Assembly (NCBI GenBank): GCA_007449985.2
Contig: VIIQ02000703.1
Coordinates: 310,001 to 374,000 of the forward strand
Direction of reading: 5' to 3'
DNA length: 64,000 nucleotides
Source: Desmodesmus armatus
Taxonomy: Eukaryota; Chlorophyta; Chlorophyceae; Sphaeropleales; Scenedesmaceae
Below the pieces are notes generated by a model. It did not search any database. It saw only the letters and a list, made by a program, of their open reading frames with translations, and was not told the origin of the DNA. The number at the start of each line of letters is the position of its first letter. Within the stretch, counting starts at the first letter, position 1. The translations under genes and the position numbers were made by a program. Shown piece by piece: positions 1 to 13,100 of the stretch.

Positions 1-574
1 CTGTGTATTTTGTTTGATCAAATTTGTAGTGATGCTGGGTGCATTACAGCGATGCCCACCTTTATGTGCAGCAAATGGCAGAACCCGCCGAAACCTCGAC
101 CTCATTGCAGTGCAGCTTCTTGTATGTCACACGAATTGCAGTACAGCTTCACAGCCTTCACACACCCAATCTAAAATTATGAATGCTACACGGTGTTGAA
201 TGCGGGCCGTGCAGGGCTCCGCAACAGCAAAGCATGTACAGATCCTGGTGGGAAGAGCAAGGGCCTCCCCTGTCACCATCTGGTGAGGATCATCAGTTGC
301 TCGGCCAGTGCACCATCCGCAGCAGGCTCTTGATGTGGTCTCGAGCCCTGCAGCACATCAGTGGGGGAAACGGTGGGGCATGCCTTGAAGTGGGGACGGT
401 CACTGCAAGCTCTGCTTGGGGAAGGCACTCTTTTGGTTTCTGCTTGAATGAAATCAATGCTTTGTTGGTTGAGTCAGCCTCGTATAGGCACCAGCTCTGT
501 ACAGTACAGCAACACTGCTGGCGGCAGCAATGCACCAGCTGACTGGCCATGGACAACCATCGGATGCAACGAAC
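1..574. other. 3' flank of the LRR gene; no gene seen
   Basis: No exon with convincing protein-like composition, tRNA or repeat was recognised here. The stretch lies downstream of the minus-strand LRR gene and probably holds its 3' untranslated region. Confidence 0.4.
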
Positions 575-3500
575 TCACCCTCTGTTCTGGCGGGCCAGCT
601 GCTGCACTGTCTGCGCCAGCTGCGCAGGGATGCTGTCATTGCCTGGCAGCAACTTGACGTCTGTGCAGCACGTGTTGGTGCGCATCGCCCTGCACAGCGC
701 CTTGGCACCAGCTTCACCGACCGCATTGTGGTGCAGCCAAAGCCGCCGCAGGCTGCTGCTGCTAAGGCCGGCAGCCAGAGCTGCAGCTCCGTCGTCACCT
801 GGGTGGCAGTCATACATATGCATGTGAGGGTATAGGATGGCATGCAGCGCCCCAGGTCCCCAAAGTATAGGATGGCATGCAGCGCCAGGTGCCTGCAGCC
901 TGGCCTGTGCCACCTCGGTGACAGTTTTAGGTGTGTGGCACCAACAGCTTGAACTGAAGCTTGACTTCAGACTGCACACGTGCAGCGCACGCTGCCCATT
1001 CTGTAGCATTGAATCACAAGTTGCTGGGCTTGATTACAGGTTTAGGGGCAACCCTTGGCCAAGCTTACTTACATATCTGATTGTGCTGCAGGCACAGAGT
1101 GCGCAGGCGGCTGCTGCAACCAGCAGAGGGCCGCAGCAGCTTGGCCAGCACCCGAGCCCCGATGTCACTGATATCGTTGTGGCTGAGCTCCAGGTGCTGC
1201 ACGCTGCTGTTGACCTACAAAGACATAATGAATGGAAATCACAGAGAGGGTGTGACAGACCCTTTCAGAACAGACCCTTTCAGTCTCTCACGAGGGTTCA
1301 ACCCCAGCTTCAGCATCACGTTCCTGGCTATTACAACCAAGCATACACATCGCACCCCAGGTGCAACAACTTTGGCTGTACAGCCAGGATGTAGTGGCTG
1401 GCCATTCTCTCTTTTCCAACACATGTGCACCTCACCTTCAGGGCATCCACCAGGTCACCCACTTCCTGGTCTGTCAGGCCCACACCCACCAGCACCACCC
1501 TTTTCAGGTGCGGGCACAGGTAGCACACAGCCCCAATGCTGCGGCAGCACCCAGGCGGCAACTGCATCTGCTGCAGCAGCAGCGTGCTGCTAGGCTTCTG
1601 CGGCCGCCGCCAGCGCCTGCGCTGCTGGTGCTGGTGCTGTGTCCCAGGGCTGCTGCGATCACCTGCCAGCCCCTCGGCAAAGACTTTGGATGCCGTGCTG
1701 CTCAGCCTGGCAATCGCAGACCCTGGGCGAGAATGACCTGGGCTGCTCTTGCCGCTCTGGCAGCTGCTGTCCCTGCAGGAAACCAGTGTGAATGATCCTG
1801 ACCCACCCGCCGCAGCAGCCAATGCGCCAGCCATGCTGACTGATGCGCCTCCGACGGAGTTGATGCCACCACACATGCTGCTGCTGCGGCTGCACGGCAC
1901 CTGCTCGAACCCCAGAGCGCTTGCCAGCACAGCGGCCACCTCTGCGGATCCTGCTATGCTCAGCAGCTGCTGCTCTATGCTGACCTGCAGCATCCCTGTG
2001 CCTGAGCTTCCTGCAGGTTCGTGCATGGAGGCCCGTGCTGACCCTATGCATGCGTTCTGCATGTTCACATACTCCAGCAGGCTGCTGCATCCTGAGCTGA
2101 GTGTACGTGCCAAGCTGTCTCCGTCAGACGGGATGCTGCTGCTGCTGCAGCCATGTGCTCCCGCTGGGAGGTGGAAGGGCAAACTGGGCAGGCCTGCTGC
2201 TGCTGCAGACGCAGGGCTGCCATTGGGGCTGCCTGACGGTGACCGACCCACAGGCGCCACCTGCAAGTAGTATTACGCACCAAGCTGTGACTTGTCTTTG
2301 CGCCAAAGCAGCAGCAAGCTTCACACAGGAAGCCACCTGGCAGATGTGCTACATGTACACCGGCAAAGTGAGCTGCAGCCATGTTGCAGCACCAGTGATG
2401 CTGCTACCAGCCACCACACACAGCAGACAGCACACTGAGCCGCGGGCTGGCAAATCGCAGTAGCAGCACCTACCGGCAAAAAGAACTCGTCATCACTGTC
2501 GCCAGCATCATCCTCCAAGCACACACTGTGGAACTCCGTCTGCAAAGCAGCATGCGTCTGCTCCTGCTGCTCCTGCTGCAGTAATTGCAGGCCTGCTGCC
2601 AAAGTCCCCGCAGCCGACTGCCGCTGCTGCTGCTGCCGCTCCGCACCAGCTAGCGGCAGGTTGCCGCCTTGCGAGCTGGACGCAGCATGTGTCCGTTTGT
2701 TTGGGCTACTGCTGCGGGGCCGGGGCATGTCATAATCCCGCACCTCCTGCTGGTGCAGGTGCTGCAGGACTGATGCCAGCAGTGAGAGGTGGTGAGCCTG
2801 CCAGTGCGCAAGCAGCACTTTCAGCTGCTCAGCACGCACCAGCATGGCTGTCACTTCTGCTTGCCAGTCCTGCAGGTCCAGCAACAGCAGTGTGTTGAAT
2901 CCTGGAAACCAGGTCATCACTGGCGGTGCCATGTGCCAACTCAATCAGCGTTACTGTGGCACGACGGGTGCTAGCGAGTGCCCTCCGTTCAATCCTGACA
3001 GCCACCTACCTGCCCAATCAGAAAGCTGTGGCCGTTGACCAGGACAAGCCCCTGCTTGACTGTGTCACACAACTGCTGCAGGCCTGCTTGCTGACATGAC
3101 TGCACCAGCAACGGGCACACCTTGGTTGCCTGCAGCACAGTCGGGTACAGCACAACAGGGTGGGATGCTCCTTCTGCTACTCAAGTGAGACCAGCTGCTG
3201 CTAGCAGGCAGTTGTCTCGCCACATGGTGAAGGAGGGCCTTGCAAGAGCCCCACTACTGCTGCTTATGTGACGCGCGCTGCCCCAGTGGCATTGGGTGTG
3301 GACGTGTGCGTGAGTGGTTATGTCAAAGCCCAGCTGAAACGTACCTGCCGCCGGAACTTCTGCACAATCTGCTGCTGTTGTGCTGGGAGCTGGAGCTGGC
3401 ACTTGCTGCACATCTGCCTGCTGTCTGCTGCCGCCTGCAGCTGCTGCTTGGCTGAACCAGTTGCCCCCGCTGGGGCTGCTGCAGAGTGCTGAGCAGCAGC

Positions 3501-4020
3501 TGAGCAACATGGCGTTGGCTCTGACCAAATCTTGTGGAGCAAGGCACGTGTGGCGTCTACACGCCACTGGTAGTGTGCCAGCAGCTCATCTGCTGAGAAA
3601 AATGCCTCTATGGGGCCCAGGCTGCTGACCCTGCTCAGTAGCTGCAGTGCTGCCTCCAGGCATGACCTGACCGCGTGCAGCTGCTCATCCTGCAGCAAGC
3701 AGCCACAAAGTACTGTGTTGTGTGTTGTGTTGCAGCCCAGCCCGGATGGTGGGAACATGTACTGGCATAGGCCAGAACATGCATGGACCCTGAGATGTTC
3801 ATGAAAAGTTCATCAGTGCAGCCCAAAGTTCACGGGTGGATCCAGCAGGCACCACCAGCAGTCGCACCTCCTGCAGCTGCACAGCATGCAGCATCACGTG
3901 CTGCAAAGCCTCCAGCAATGCTGCGTTGAAAGCTGTTGGCACCAGCTTCTCACACTGCTCCTTAGACGTCAGAGCAGCCTGGTACAACTGCTTGCAGAGG
4001 GCTAGGATTTGTCCAGACAT
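575..4020 (-). CDS. Leucine-rich-repeat (ribonuclease-inhibitor type) protein
   Basis: Seven exons read on the minus strand, all joining in phase: 4020-3868, 3689-3345, 3129-3010, 2869-2474, 2260-1436, 1214-1073 and 798-575, giving about 734 residues. The start is the ATG at 4020, which opens MSGQILALCKQLYQAAL. The last ~150 residues are 28-residue-type leucine-rich repeats with motifs such as LELSHNDISDIGARVLA and LRRLWLHHNAVGEAGAKAL; the repeat LCLQHNQIC/DDGAAAL is completed exactly across the last intron. This matches the RNI-like/NLRC3-like LRR class, usually a protein-interaction scaffold. The first ~165 residues look like an all-helical bundle; residues ~340-570 are Ser/Ala/Gly-rich and probably disordered. 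I see no NB-ARC or kinase motif. It is transcribed divergently from the TIC20-type gene. Confident on the LRR class, not on function. Confidence 0.75.
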
Positions 4021-4521
4021 GGACAGATCGAGGGCGAGGGCAGACTGAGGTGACAGCAGCTGCTGGCCAGGTCTGAGCAGCCTCAGAGGGATGCAGACGT
4101 AGAGGCTTGACTTTCAGACATAGAGCTGGATAGAATGTATCTGCTGTGGCCAGACTGGACGCGGAGTTCAATTCTGTACGGTCTGTTGTTGCTCAGTCAA
4201 CAGCTGTTTTTGTGTCCAGGCTGTGCTTAGCACTCCTGCGGGGCCAACGGGTCACCGCCACCTGGTAGAAAGTTACTGTGGAATGTTTTGATGCTTTAGA
4301 GGACGCTTTCGAGCCTCGCCTGTTGATCAGTTGACCTGATCACACTCGGCCGAGGAGTGAGCACAACTCCCAAAGGAGACCTGGTTCGCTAGTGGTGGGG
4401 TCTCACATCGTTTTGTGCTGAGACGCTTGTTGCCTCGTCGGTGTGTTGCCCAGCCTTGCACTGTTCTGCCTCATCGAGGTGTCCCCCACCACATATCATC
4501 TGCTCTGGTCAGCAGAGGACA
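4021..4521. promoter_or_regulatory. Shared divergent promoter region (LRR gene / TIC20-type gene)
   Basis: About 500 bases separate the two divergent start codons, so both promoters and 5' untranslated regions must lie here. A short inverted repeat, TGATCAG-TTGAC-CTGATCA at 4324-4342, is the only distinct element I see. No clear TATA box was recognised. The regulatory role of the palindrome is inference. Confidence 0.4.
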
Positions 4522-4644
4522 ATGCAGACTGTGCTTCGGTCAAGTAGCATGCAGGGGCTGTGTTTGAGGCACCAAACACATCAACACGCATTTCAGCCAG
4601 TGCTACAACCAGCAGCAGTACCCCCCAGGAGGCACCACTGCCCA

Positions 4645-4700
<56 letters not shown>

Positions 4701-6260
4701 GTGTGTGCATGCAAAAGCATTTCAGTTCAAACAAGGCCCTGATCCAGCAGACAAGGTGCTGGCAGCCATTCCATATCTGTTGCCGTTGTTGGACGCGTTG
4801 CCGTATGGTGAGCGAACAGGCTGTGGCAGGGCAGCGTGCAAACAGTGCAGGTGACATGGTGCATCATGCACACACAACTGTGGTAGCATTCTTATTGCAA
4901 TGTGGTCAACTGCAGGTCGGTATATCTTCTTGGACTACCCATTCGTGGCCCGAGCCATGGCACCCCTTGCACCCCTGGCATTCCTGTACAACGGCATCCC
5001 ATTTGCACCGTGAGTATGCAGCTGCCTTGCAGGCCCGAGGCAGCAAGCAGCAACTGTGCCATCGACATATACCCCACAGTTCTGGTGGCAGCCGTACTGC
5101 AGTAGTGCTTGGTGCCTGTGCAATCCACAGAGCATGGTCAGCAACTGCTCCAGCAACTGCCAGGCTGGTGCTCGTTCGGCTGCCTTAGCCTCAGCTTGGC
5201 CCTACTAGTGCACTGCAGTGTCGTGAGGTGTTGGTGTGTGTTGGCGGCAAGTGCCCTCCCAAAGTCATGACTGGTGCTGCTGGTGGCGCTGCATTGTCAT
5301 TGCTGCAGGTTCCTGCTGTTCCTGGCTGTGTATTCTTTCATTGTGAACAATCAGAACCTCAGCAGATTCATCAGGATCAACGCAATGCAGGCGGTGCTGC
5401 TGGATATCTTGCTCATGTGAGTAGTGGCTGTGAGTAGTGGCGGAGGAGAGATAAAAGAGAGAGGGGATCACATGGCTGGGGGATTCCGAGCCCAAGAGTT
5501 CAGAGGGGGCAGCAGAGGGGGCATCTGCAAACAGGACACATACTGGGGTCACTGCTACTGACCCAGCATGCAGTTGCAGCTAGCAATCAGACTGGAAACA
5601 ATGCTGACCTGGAGTGGTACTGTGTGATGCCCCTCTTCCACATATTGTTGCACAACATCAGCCACTGTGACATTGCATGTGCGCATGAATGCGAAGGTTC
5701 CTCAACCCAGACTGCTGAAGCTTCCTCGCTGCCGCTGCTGCTGCTGCTGTCCGCTGCCATGTGCTGGCATGCAGCATCCCTCAGGTGTTGATGGATACTG
5801 TGCTGCACCCCCCAGAGAAAGGCGGCCCAGCGATGTCCCTGTACGTCAGCGGCACCAACACAATCTTCCTGTTCGTGGCTGTGTGTGTCGCGTACGGCAT
5901 GGTGAGCCCGCCTACTGGCTTGCTGCGGCGAACGCTGCTATGTCTGATAAATTTGACAGCGATGTCATCTGTTTTGGGACTGAAAACAAGCTTTCCCAGC
6001 ACTACTGCAGCAGCGGCGTCCTCACTCCTTGGTGCTGGCAGCAGCAGTATCCGGCTCTTGCGCCTTCAGCGGCATCTGCAAGCCTCGTAAGGCCACAGCG
6101 CAGCATGTCAACCTGCCGCACCGGCTGCTGTTGCTGTTGCTGTTGCTGTTGTGTGTTGACTGGCATGCAGGGCTCTGCTGCTGTTGGCCAGACACCCAGG
6201 CTGCCGCTGGTGGCCAAAGCAGCAGACTCGCAAATACGGGACGGACCATCGGGCTTCTGA
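4522..6260 (+). CDS. TIC20: TIC20-type chloroplast inner-envelope import channel subunit
   Basis: Five exons join in phase: 4522-4807, 4916-5009, 5309-5416, 5775-5901 and 6171-6260, giving 234 residues. The first in-frame ATG is 4522. Residues 1 to ~65 are a basic, Ser/His/Gln-rich chloroplast transit peptide containing an uninterrupted run of about 18 glutamines encoded by CAG. The mature part has the TIC20 layout of four hydrophobic helices with family-typical segments: AIPYLLPLLDALPYGRYIF, then LAFLYNGIPFAP, then FIRINAMQAVLLDILLIIPQ, and a C-terminal GQTPRLPLVAKAADSQI. TIC20 proteins form part of the protein-conducting channel of the TIC translocon in the chloroplast inner envelope. The fourth exon must start at 5775 rather than at the nearer AG at 5784, because only 5775 keeps the frame and yields the conserved IIPQ. 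The paralogue class (I/IV or II/V) is not decided. Confidence 0.9.
4646..4698 (+). repeat. CAG trinucleotide run encoding polyglutamine in the transit peptide
   Basis: Nearly pure CAG triplets encode about 18 glutamines inside the predicted transit peptide of the TIC20-type protein. The run lies just before the presumed cleavage region, and its length is likely to vary between strains. Confidence 0.9.
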
Positions 6261-7170
6261 GCAGGCGCAGGCAGCTCAACATGGCCACAGCCCTCCAGTT
6301 GGCAGCAGTCATGCCTGGCGGCAGTGCAGTCCAGGGGGCGGCTTTTGAGCAGGTGCAGGCAGCTTCAGTTGCAGCAGTCGCGCGTGGGCGCAGTCCAGGT
6401 GGTGCGGAGAGATCAAGGTTTTGTCCAAAGCGCAGTTCGCAAGGCACCCTTGCTTGATTGGTTGTGGCCGGGCCTGCTGTTCGGCAAAGAGTAGAGGTCC
6501 AGCATGGACCAGCATGGTATGCTGGCATGCATGGCCAGCGCAGTGAGAGAGGTGTAGAGAGAGGGACTGTGTGTACAGGTGTCAAGCGCTATGGATGTGA
6601 TACAGCAGCCCCTATGCTGCTGCGCTTGCGTCAGCCATTGGCCGTTGTTTATGTGCAGCAAGGACTGTTCTGATGGGACGCTGGATCGACTTGAGGGCGT
6701 TGTCAGGTGTATAGTACTGTATTTACAGGAGATTGTCTCAAGCATGCACTGGTTGCCTGTTGGTGGGGCACCACCGTTTGAGCACTAGATTGTGCACAGG
6801 CTTATATCCTGCATATGGCAGCAGTGTGGATGTGTGGTGCATGTGTGGGGTGGCTCTACGTGGTCTGCGCGCATTTTGCAAATCGCATGTCATCTGGTTT
6901 TAACTGCATAACGTGTTGAAATATGTCAGCAGCGAGCAACCCTCTGCGCAGAAAGCCTCGCAGAGAGCGCGCGACGCCGATGACAGGCAGTGACGTACGT
7001 CTCTCAGGCGAGTGAACAGAGAAATTACGTTGCCAAAACTCGTAAACATGCTTCAAACATGCTTTCAACTCACGAAGTCAAAGATTGGATCCCCAGAACA
7101 GCCTCAGGCCATACCAACTACTTCTTGACAGTTGACAGCAGCACTTGTGCTTTCATGACAGGCTGAAGCC
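6261..7170 (+). other. Intergenic region between TIC20-type gene and lipase gene
   Basis: Holds the 3' untranslated region of the TIC20-type gene and the promoter of the lipase gene. I found no exon with coding character, no clear TGTAA poly(A) signal and no repeat. Confidence 0.35.
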
Positions 7171-10100
7171 ATGCAGGGCGTGACAAGCCCTGAACACACA
7201 GCAGACATGGACAACACTGTACTGGATAACACCCAGGGCAGGCCCCAATCACAGGTGCTGTCTGCCAACGATCAACCCGCCGAGCAGAGCGCCACAGAGC
7301 AGCAGCAACAGCAGAGCTGTCAAGGCAGCGCCTGTGGACCTCCTGTCAGCTCTGGCAAGGATGGCACGTTGCTGCCCAGCAGCAATCTGGGGCCAGTGGA
7401 TGATGCTTACCAGGTGATCTGACTTGACATCAACAAATTTGCCCCGGGTTTGGCGGCCAGAATGTGTGGCTGTGCAGCGCACTGAACCAGATCACCCACA
7501 CCCCTGTGGCTAAGATCAGCATCAGTGCGCATGCAGCTGCTGTTGGGGCAGCTGCTGTTGGGTACGATAACTCAGTGTCCAACACACTGTTTTTGGTTTG
7601 CACACAGAAGCCCCCCGGTCGGGGCCCGACTGTACCCGATGCAGCAGCCCCTGAGCACGCACCTACGGACGAACCATGTGGGGAGTTGAAACTTGGCAAC
7701 CAACCACCTACACCACATATGTGTGTCAGCACAGAGCGCACGTGAAGTAGTAGTGCATGCGATGCCAGCGTGCGCGTGTCTGGGTGTGCGATCATCGGCG
7801 GCCACCTCTTGCTACTGTGTGTAATGGTTGCGCAGATGCTGCGCTTGGAAGCTGCGACCCAAAACGAGACGCGTCGGCTGCTGGGGGCTATGGATGTCGC
7901 CTTTAGACTGTCTGTTTTTGCCCTGCTGGGCTACCTGGTGCTGCGGTGGCACCCTATAGACAGCAGCGGCACCATGTTCATGTGCACCACCGACTTCAGG
8001 TGAGCACTGCGGCAGATTAGTCAAATGCGGGTTGACCGGGAGCAGCATGCAGGCTCACCAGCAAGTTGCCATGTGGTGGCCACCAATAGTGCCGCTCAGG
8101 CTGTCAAGGTTGCAAACCGGTGCCAGTGGCATGATATGCTCATAAAAGCTCAGCGGGAAGTTCAGAAACGGCGGGTGGCCCAACCTGTGACAGCAGTGCT
8201 GCTGCTAGCAGCAGCAGCTGCATGCCATGCACCAGCCCTTCAAATTCTTTTGGAGGTCCTGGCAGCGGCAGCTGGCATCCGGCAAAGCATTGGCCAGCAC
8301 CAATAGCTGAAAACGCACCGTGCCAACGGTTGGCACTGGCCAACCGATGAAAGGTGTTGCAGTTGGAATTCTGACTGCAGGCATGTGGCGACTAATGCTA
8401 GCGGTAGGCACACTCTGATCCACAGTGCCAGGCTGGCCGTCAGAGCAGACATGGCCCCCTGTCAGTAAGACCTGATCTGTGATGTGCTGTAATGTACTGT
8501 ACTGTGCTGTGCTTGCAGTGTGGTCAACCTGGCCTTTGCTTGTGTGCTGTTCCCAGCCACCGCCAGTGCAGCGGCTGTGACAGCTTACAGGGGCTTCAGA
8601 TCGCTGGCAGCACACAAGCGCTGGACGCAGCGCAGGAGGCGGCTGTTCGGCCTGTATGCTCTGCAGGTAAAGGGCTCAGGGGAAGCCTAGCAAACCCCAG
8701 CGGGGCTATGAAGCACTGCTGGAGGGCTTTAGCACGGTGTCCAGCTGTATGTCCAGCCCGGTTGCCAGGCTCAGCCTTGGGAGACAGCTGCATGTGTGTG
8801 TGGAATGCTTCTTGTGTGCGCTGTTGTGCGTTTGGTTCATCCAGTGCAGCACTGCTGTTATACGGCTGACATGTATGTTTGCATGATGACAGCACTTGGT
8901 CGCGGCATGAGACACATGTTGAGATATTCAGGAACCGCCACACAGTGCCAATGCCGATGACATGTTTGATGCTGCATGCAGCTGGCTTCCGCGACCGTGG
9001 GCATGGCCTGCTACCTTGTCAGCAATGCCTTGGTTGTATCCCCCCTCAGCTGCCAAGGAGGAGCTGTCCGCACCACCATCTACTGGCTGTCATTCATCCG
9101 TTGGACCTGCTGGAATACAACGTTCCTGGTGACCACAATGAAGGTTTGTCACCCAGGGCATCTGCACACCGATGTCGATCGGCTATCGCTAGTAGCGCAG
9201 GGTAGTACATTGGTGCTGTGCTGGCGTGCTCAGCTAGTCACCCATTGCGACAATGCTGACCAGAATATCCTGGGTCGGCCAGCCTGCCGGAGCGTGTCAC
9301 CATACTTCAAGTACTGCCAGTGATTAGTGCTTGTGACAGCATGCTGAATAGTTGTTGCTAACGTCAAAGCTAAGCCTGTAGTTGTAGCACTGAGTGTCAG
9401 CTTTGAGATTCAGGCTGTTGCCACTGCCGCAGCGCAAGTCATGAATTGGTCTGAAGCCGTGGATTTCTTGTTGCCCTGTATTGTGACAGGCACATGCGAC
9501 CACTATCGTGCCGCCCAAAGCAGCCAAAGCAGCTGCTGATCACAGCTGGTGGCAGTTACTCTGCCTCGCATGGGAGGCTCCCCTGGGCTTGTTTGATCCC
9601 AAACAGTGGCAGCAACAGGTGGATCAGCAGCAAGACAGCAACACCCTACCGCGTAACGGCCAGCCTCCAGACCACAAGCAAGGGCTTACGTCTAGAGCTG
9701 AGCACGGTGCTTCAAAGGCCGAAGGCTCCCCTGCAGATATCGAAACAGGCTTTGGAGCGGACAATGCAGCAGAGCAATCACCAGCACCAGCACGCGGCAG
9801 TAGGCTAGGCGGGCCACTGTCTGCTGCAGAAGCTGAAGCCTCTTCCGCTCAGCCTGCCAAGGGTCTCGGCAGACATGGGCGCCAGGAGAAGCCACAGCGT
9901 GACGACATGCTGGTGCTTGACCTGCCCTGGGTGTACCATTGGCCCAAGCTGATCGTGTGGCTGCTTTTTGAGGCGTGTCACGTCGCCATTGCAGTTGGAG
10001 AGACACAGGGCGAGGCTGACGGTGAGCTTGCGCGTGCACACTGGCATACAATGCACGGCGCTGTCCTTGTGCAGGGCACCCACCTCTGGCGGACAGTGGA

Positions 10101-13100
10101 AGTGCAGAGTCGTGAGACTTCCACTCCCATGAACTGCCTTCAACTTGTTTATGTGCATTGCGATGTTTAGCTTGTTGCTGGTTCGCACATTCGGAGAGGC
10201 TTGTTCCCACTTTCCATGCGGTTGAGCAAGCTGGCATAGGCAAAGTTCTGATAGCTGGATTAGAAGTCGCACGTAGAAGTCGCACGACGTGCATGTTTGT
10301 GTACGACCATCACGTATGACTAGTATACACCCCGCCTGCCGCTGGCATGTGGTGCACCGCAGAGCAATGCCGCGTCATCGAGGACACCTGTGACCTTGCC
10401 AGCTGTTGGCCTGCTAACTGGGTAAGTCATGCCTGAGAAACTTGCAGGCAATAGCAATTCATGCCATGCGACAGGCAGCTGAATGCACCCCACGCAGCAG
10501 GGTGCGTGCAAAAGCCCTGGCAGTTTGCTTGGGGCAGGGAGCATGCTCTGTCACAGCTCCGTGGTTGACAGCGCTTTGAAGCCTATGCAGCAAGCAGCAA
10601 GTGTTTCCCAACCAGCTGTTTGGGATTTGCCCGCAAACCTAGTGTTGGTATCAGTGCGCTCAGAGCGCATAGCTGTGGAAGGTCAACCATCCCTGCTCTG
10701 CAAATGCCAGCTTGTGATCACTGACGGTGTATATTATGCCTGTGCTTTCCACCTGCTGCAACTGCTTGCTGTGCAGCTGATCGCGGTCCTGTCATCTGAA
10801 GTGGCACTGGCACTGACTTACTATGCAGGTGAGCACACATGGCTCGCTGGCTAGCGCCGAGGTTGGAAATCTGTTTTCACTTACTGTACTGTACCCTCAA
10901 TTACCCCTGGTAAAACCCAAAAAATAACTGCACTGTACTGTGCATGATATGGCCCTGCTCACACAGCGTCAAACGATTCAACAGACGGCAGTGGACTGTA
11001 GTACAGCCTGTAGTAGACGCAGGTGGCGTGGGTGCCCCTGCATGACCCCTATCATAGGCCCGGGTTGGTAAGTTGCCATACTCACTAGTGGGCCACTACG
11101 CTACACTGGCAAGCTGACACACAAATTGTCACACTAGAAGCGCCGTCTGGGTGCTTGAAGCTGATCGCATCAGCACTGGCTTCCATGACAAACCTGTTGT
11201 TGCTTGTCTGCATGTTTTTGCACCTTCAGTGTGGGTGTGGCTGGTTGTGCGCAGCAGCCGTCTGCTGCATACACGCCCGTGGCAAGCCTTCAAGGTCGCC
11301 AACCTCATGCTGCGACTGGAGGTAAGCAGGCAGGCAGGCAGCCACCTCCAGAAGGCAGCCATTGCTAAGCCATCTCATCACTAGGCGCTTCTCCAGGAAG
11401 AGGGGCCCGGCTGTGCAAGTGAACTACTTTGAGGGGTTTACGGACATCCCTTCACACAAAACGTGCGCGGTAGGTTTCCCCAAAGCCCGCAAGTGATGAA
11501 AGGCAGAAAGCTTGTAGGCACTTAGTGAGGTGCAACCACAAGCAGGCAACTGTCACAGTTTGTTTGCTGGCACACAATTTGGCGTTGTCACAGTCGCCTG
11601 CTTGCTGCACTGTCTCTGCTGCAGAGGCGCTTGGGTGTGTGGGCCTACACACTCATTGTGGTGACCAGCGTGATCTTTTGGTTCAGCAGCCTGGCTGACT
11701 GCAGCAGGGCTGCATTCCAGTATCAGGGACTGCCCGTGACTGAGGTGGGTCAGGGTAGCAGGGCTGCACCTCATTATTGCTAAGAGTGGGAGCACTGTTG
11801 TAGCACTATCGTGCTGACACTGTGACCATGTTTTGCCAGCGCATTTGCCACCATAGTTGTCTTTTTGCAGCTGTGCATTCATCGAATGCAGAGAGACAGC
11901 CTGTGCATGGTTAATTTCCATAACGAGTCTCAGCTCAGCTCAGGTTTGTCAATGCAAGCACAGAACCCAACTGTGGTTGGCACTGTCCAGTGCTGGGTTT
12001 TTGAGGTTAAAGGTGGCGCTGGTGGTGCTGTGCGCTGCTTGCTGCTGCCTTTTGCTGGGGTGTAGTTGATGTGGGCTGCCACCTCCATCATAGGGATGAT
12101 GTTCATGCAGCCGACAGACCCCAGCAAGGCCAACCCACGCACTGTCGTGCAGCTGCAGCAGTTCAGCTGGACAGAAGGGGCGCTGGAGGAATCAATAAAG
12201 GTATGTACACCAGTTTGGTGTTCAGCCAACCATTATTGAGGACATTGGTGAAGATGTACAACAGCAGTGGCATGCCACATCCTTGCACTGCCACATGCAC
12301 ATGCTGTCACCCGAGCGGCGCTGTTTCTGTAGCATGTAGGTGATTAGTCAGCTCCCACACCCTACCTACCTTGGGCTGGCCCTGCAGTGCACTGTGTGAT
12401 TGGATGCGACTGTGCCCTCAGTGCAATGCCTGACTTAGTTGGCTGCTGCATGCAGGCGCGCAATGCTGCCGCCAAACCGGGCAAGATGGCTAATAAGCTG
12501 GCCAAGCAGCCCATGTTCTGCTTCGAGACTGCAATCAAGATGTTCTTTTTCAGCAGCTTTATGTACGCCGACTATAATGCGGTAAGTGGGTGCAGCTTGC
12601 TTCGCATATATAGTATGTACTGAGCAACCAAAGCTGGCAGCCTGCATCAAGTCACTTACGTGAATGGTACTCATGTGCAATGGCACATGGCTTTCCAAGT
12701 GCTTGCGGTGTGATCAGCTGTTGTTTCATTTGTGGGCTTCAGGGCTGACCTGCACAGCTTATGTATGCTGTGCCTTTTGAAGCGCTCAATGCCGGGCGCT
12801 AAGTGACTGATCAGCTCTTGAACCACATTGCCTGTTTTCACTCTCTCACGGATGGCCCAAGGCAGAAAATGTACGGTCTGCAACTCATGAAGAATAGAAC
12901 GTCTAACGCCCCCGTGGCGTCAGTGCGGCATCGACCTCTGCTGGGGGAGGGGGTTTGCCAGATGAGAAATTGGTGTGTGCTCTGTGCAAAATTCTCTGCG
13001 CCTACCAAAACCTGCATCACATGCCCCAAAACCATGTTCTTGAGTCGCAGCAATTTTGCACAGACAGACCGCTCAGTGCAGCAGTGACTCTGTCACTGCT

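Noticed and set aside
4441..4521. Upstream GTG start for the TIC20-type gene
   Set aside because: Nuclear genes start at ATG; the first in-frame ATG is 4522 and gives a normal transit peptide.
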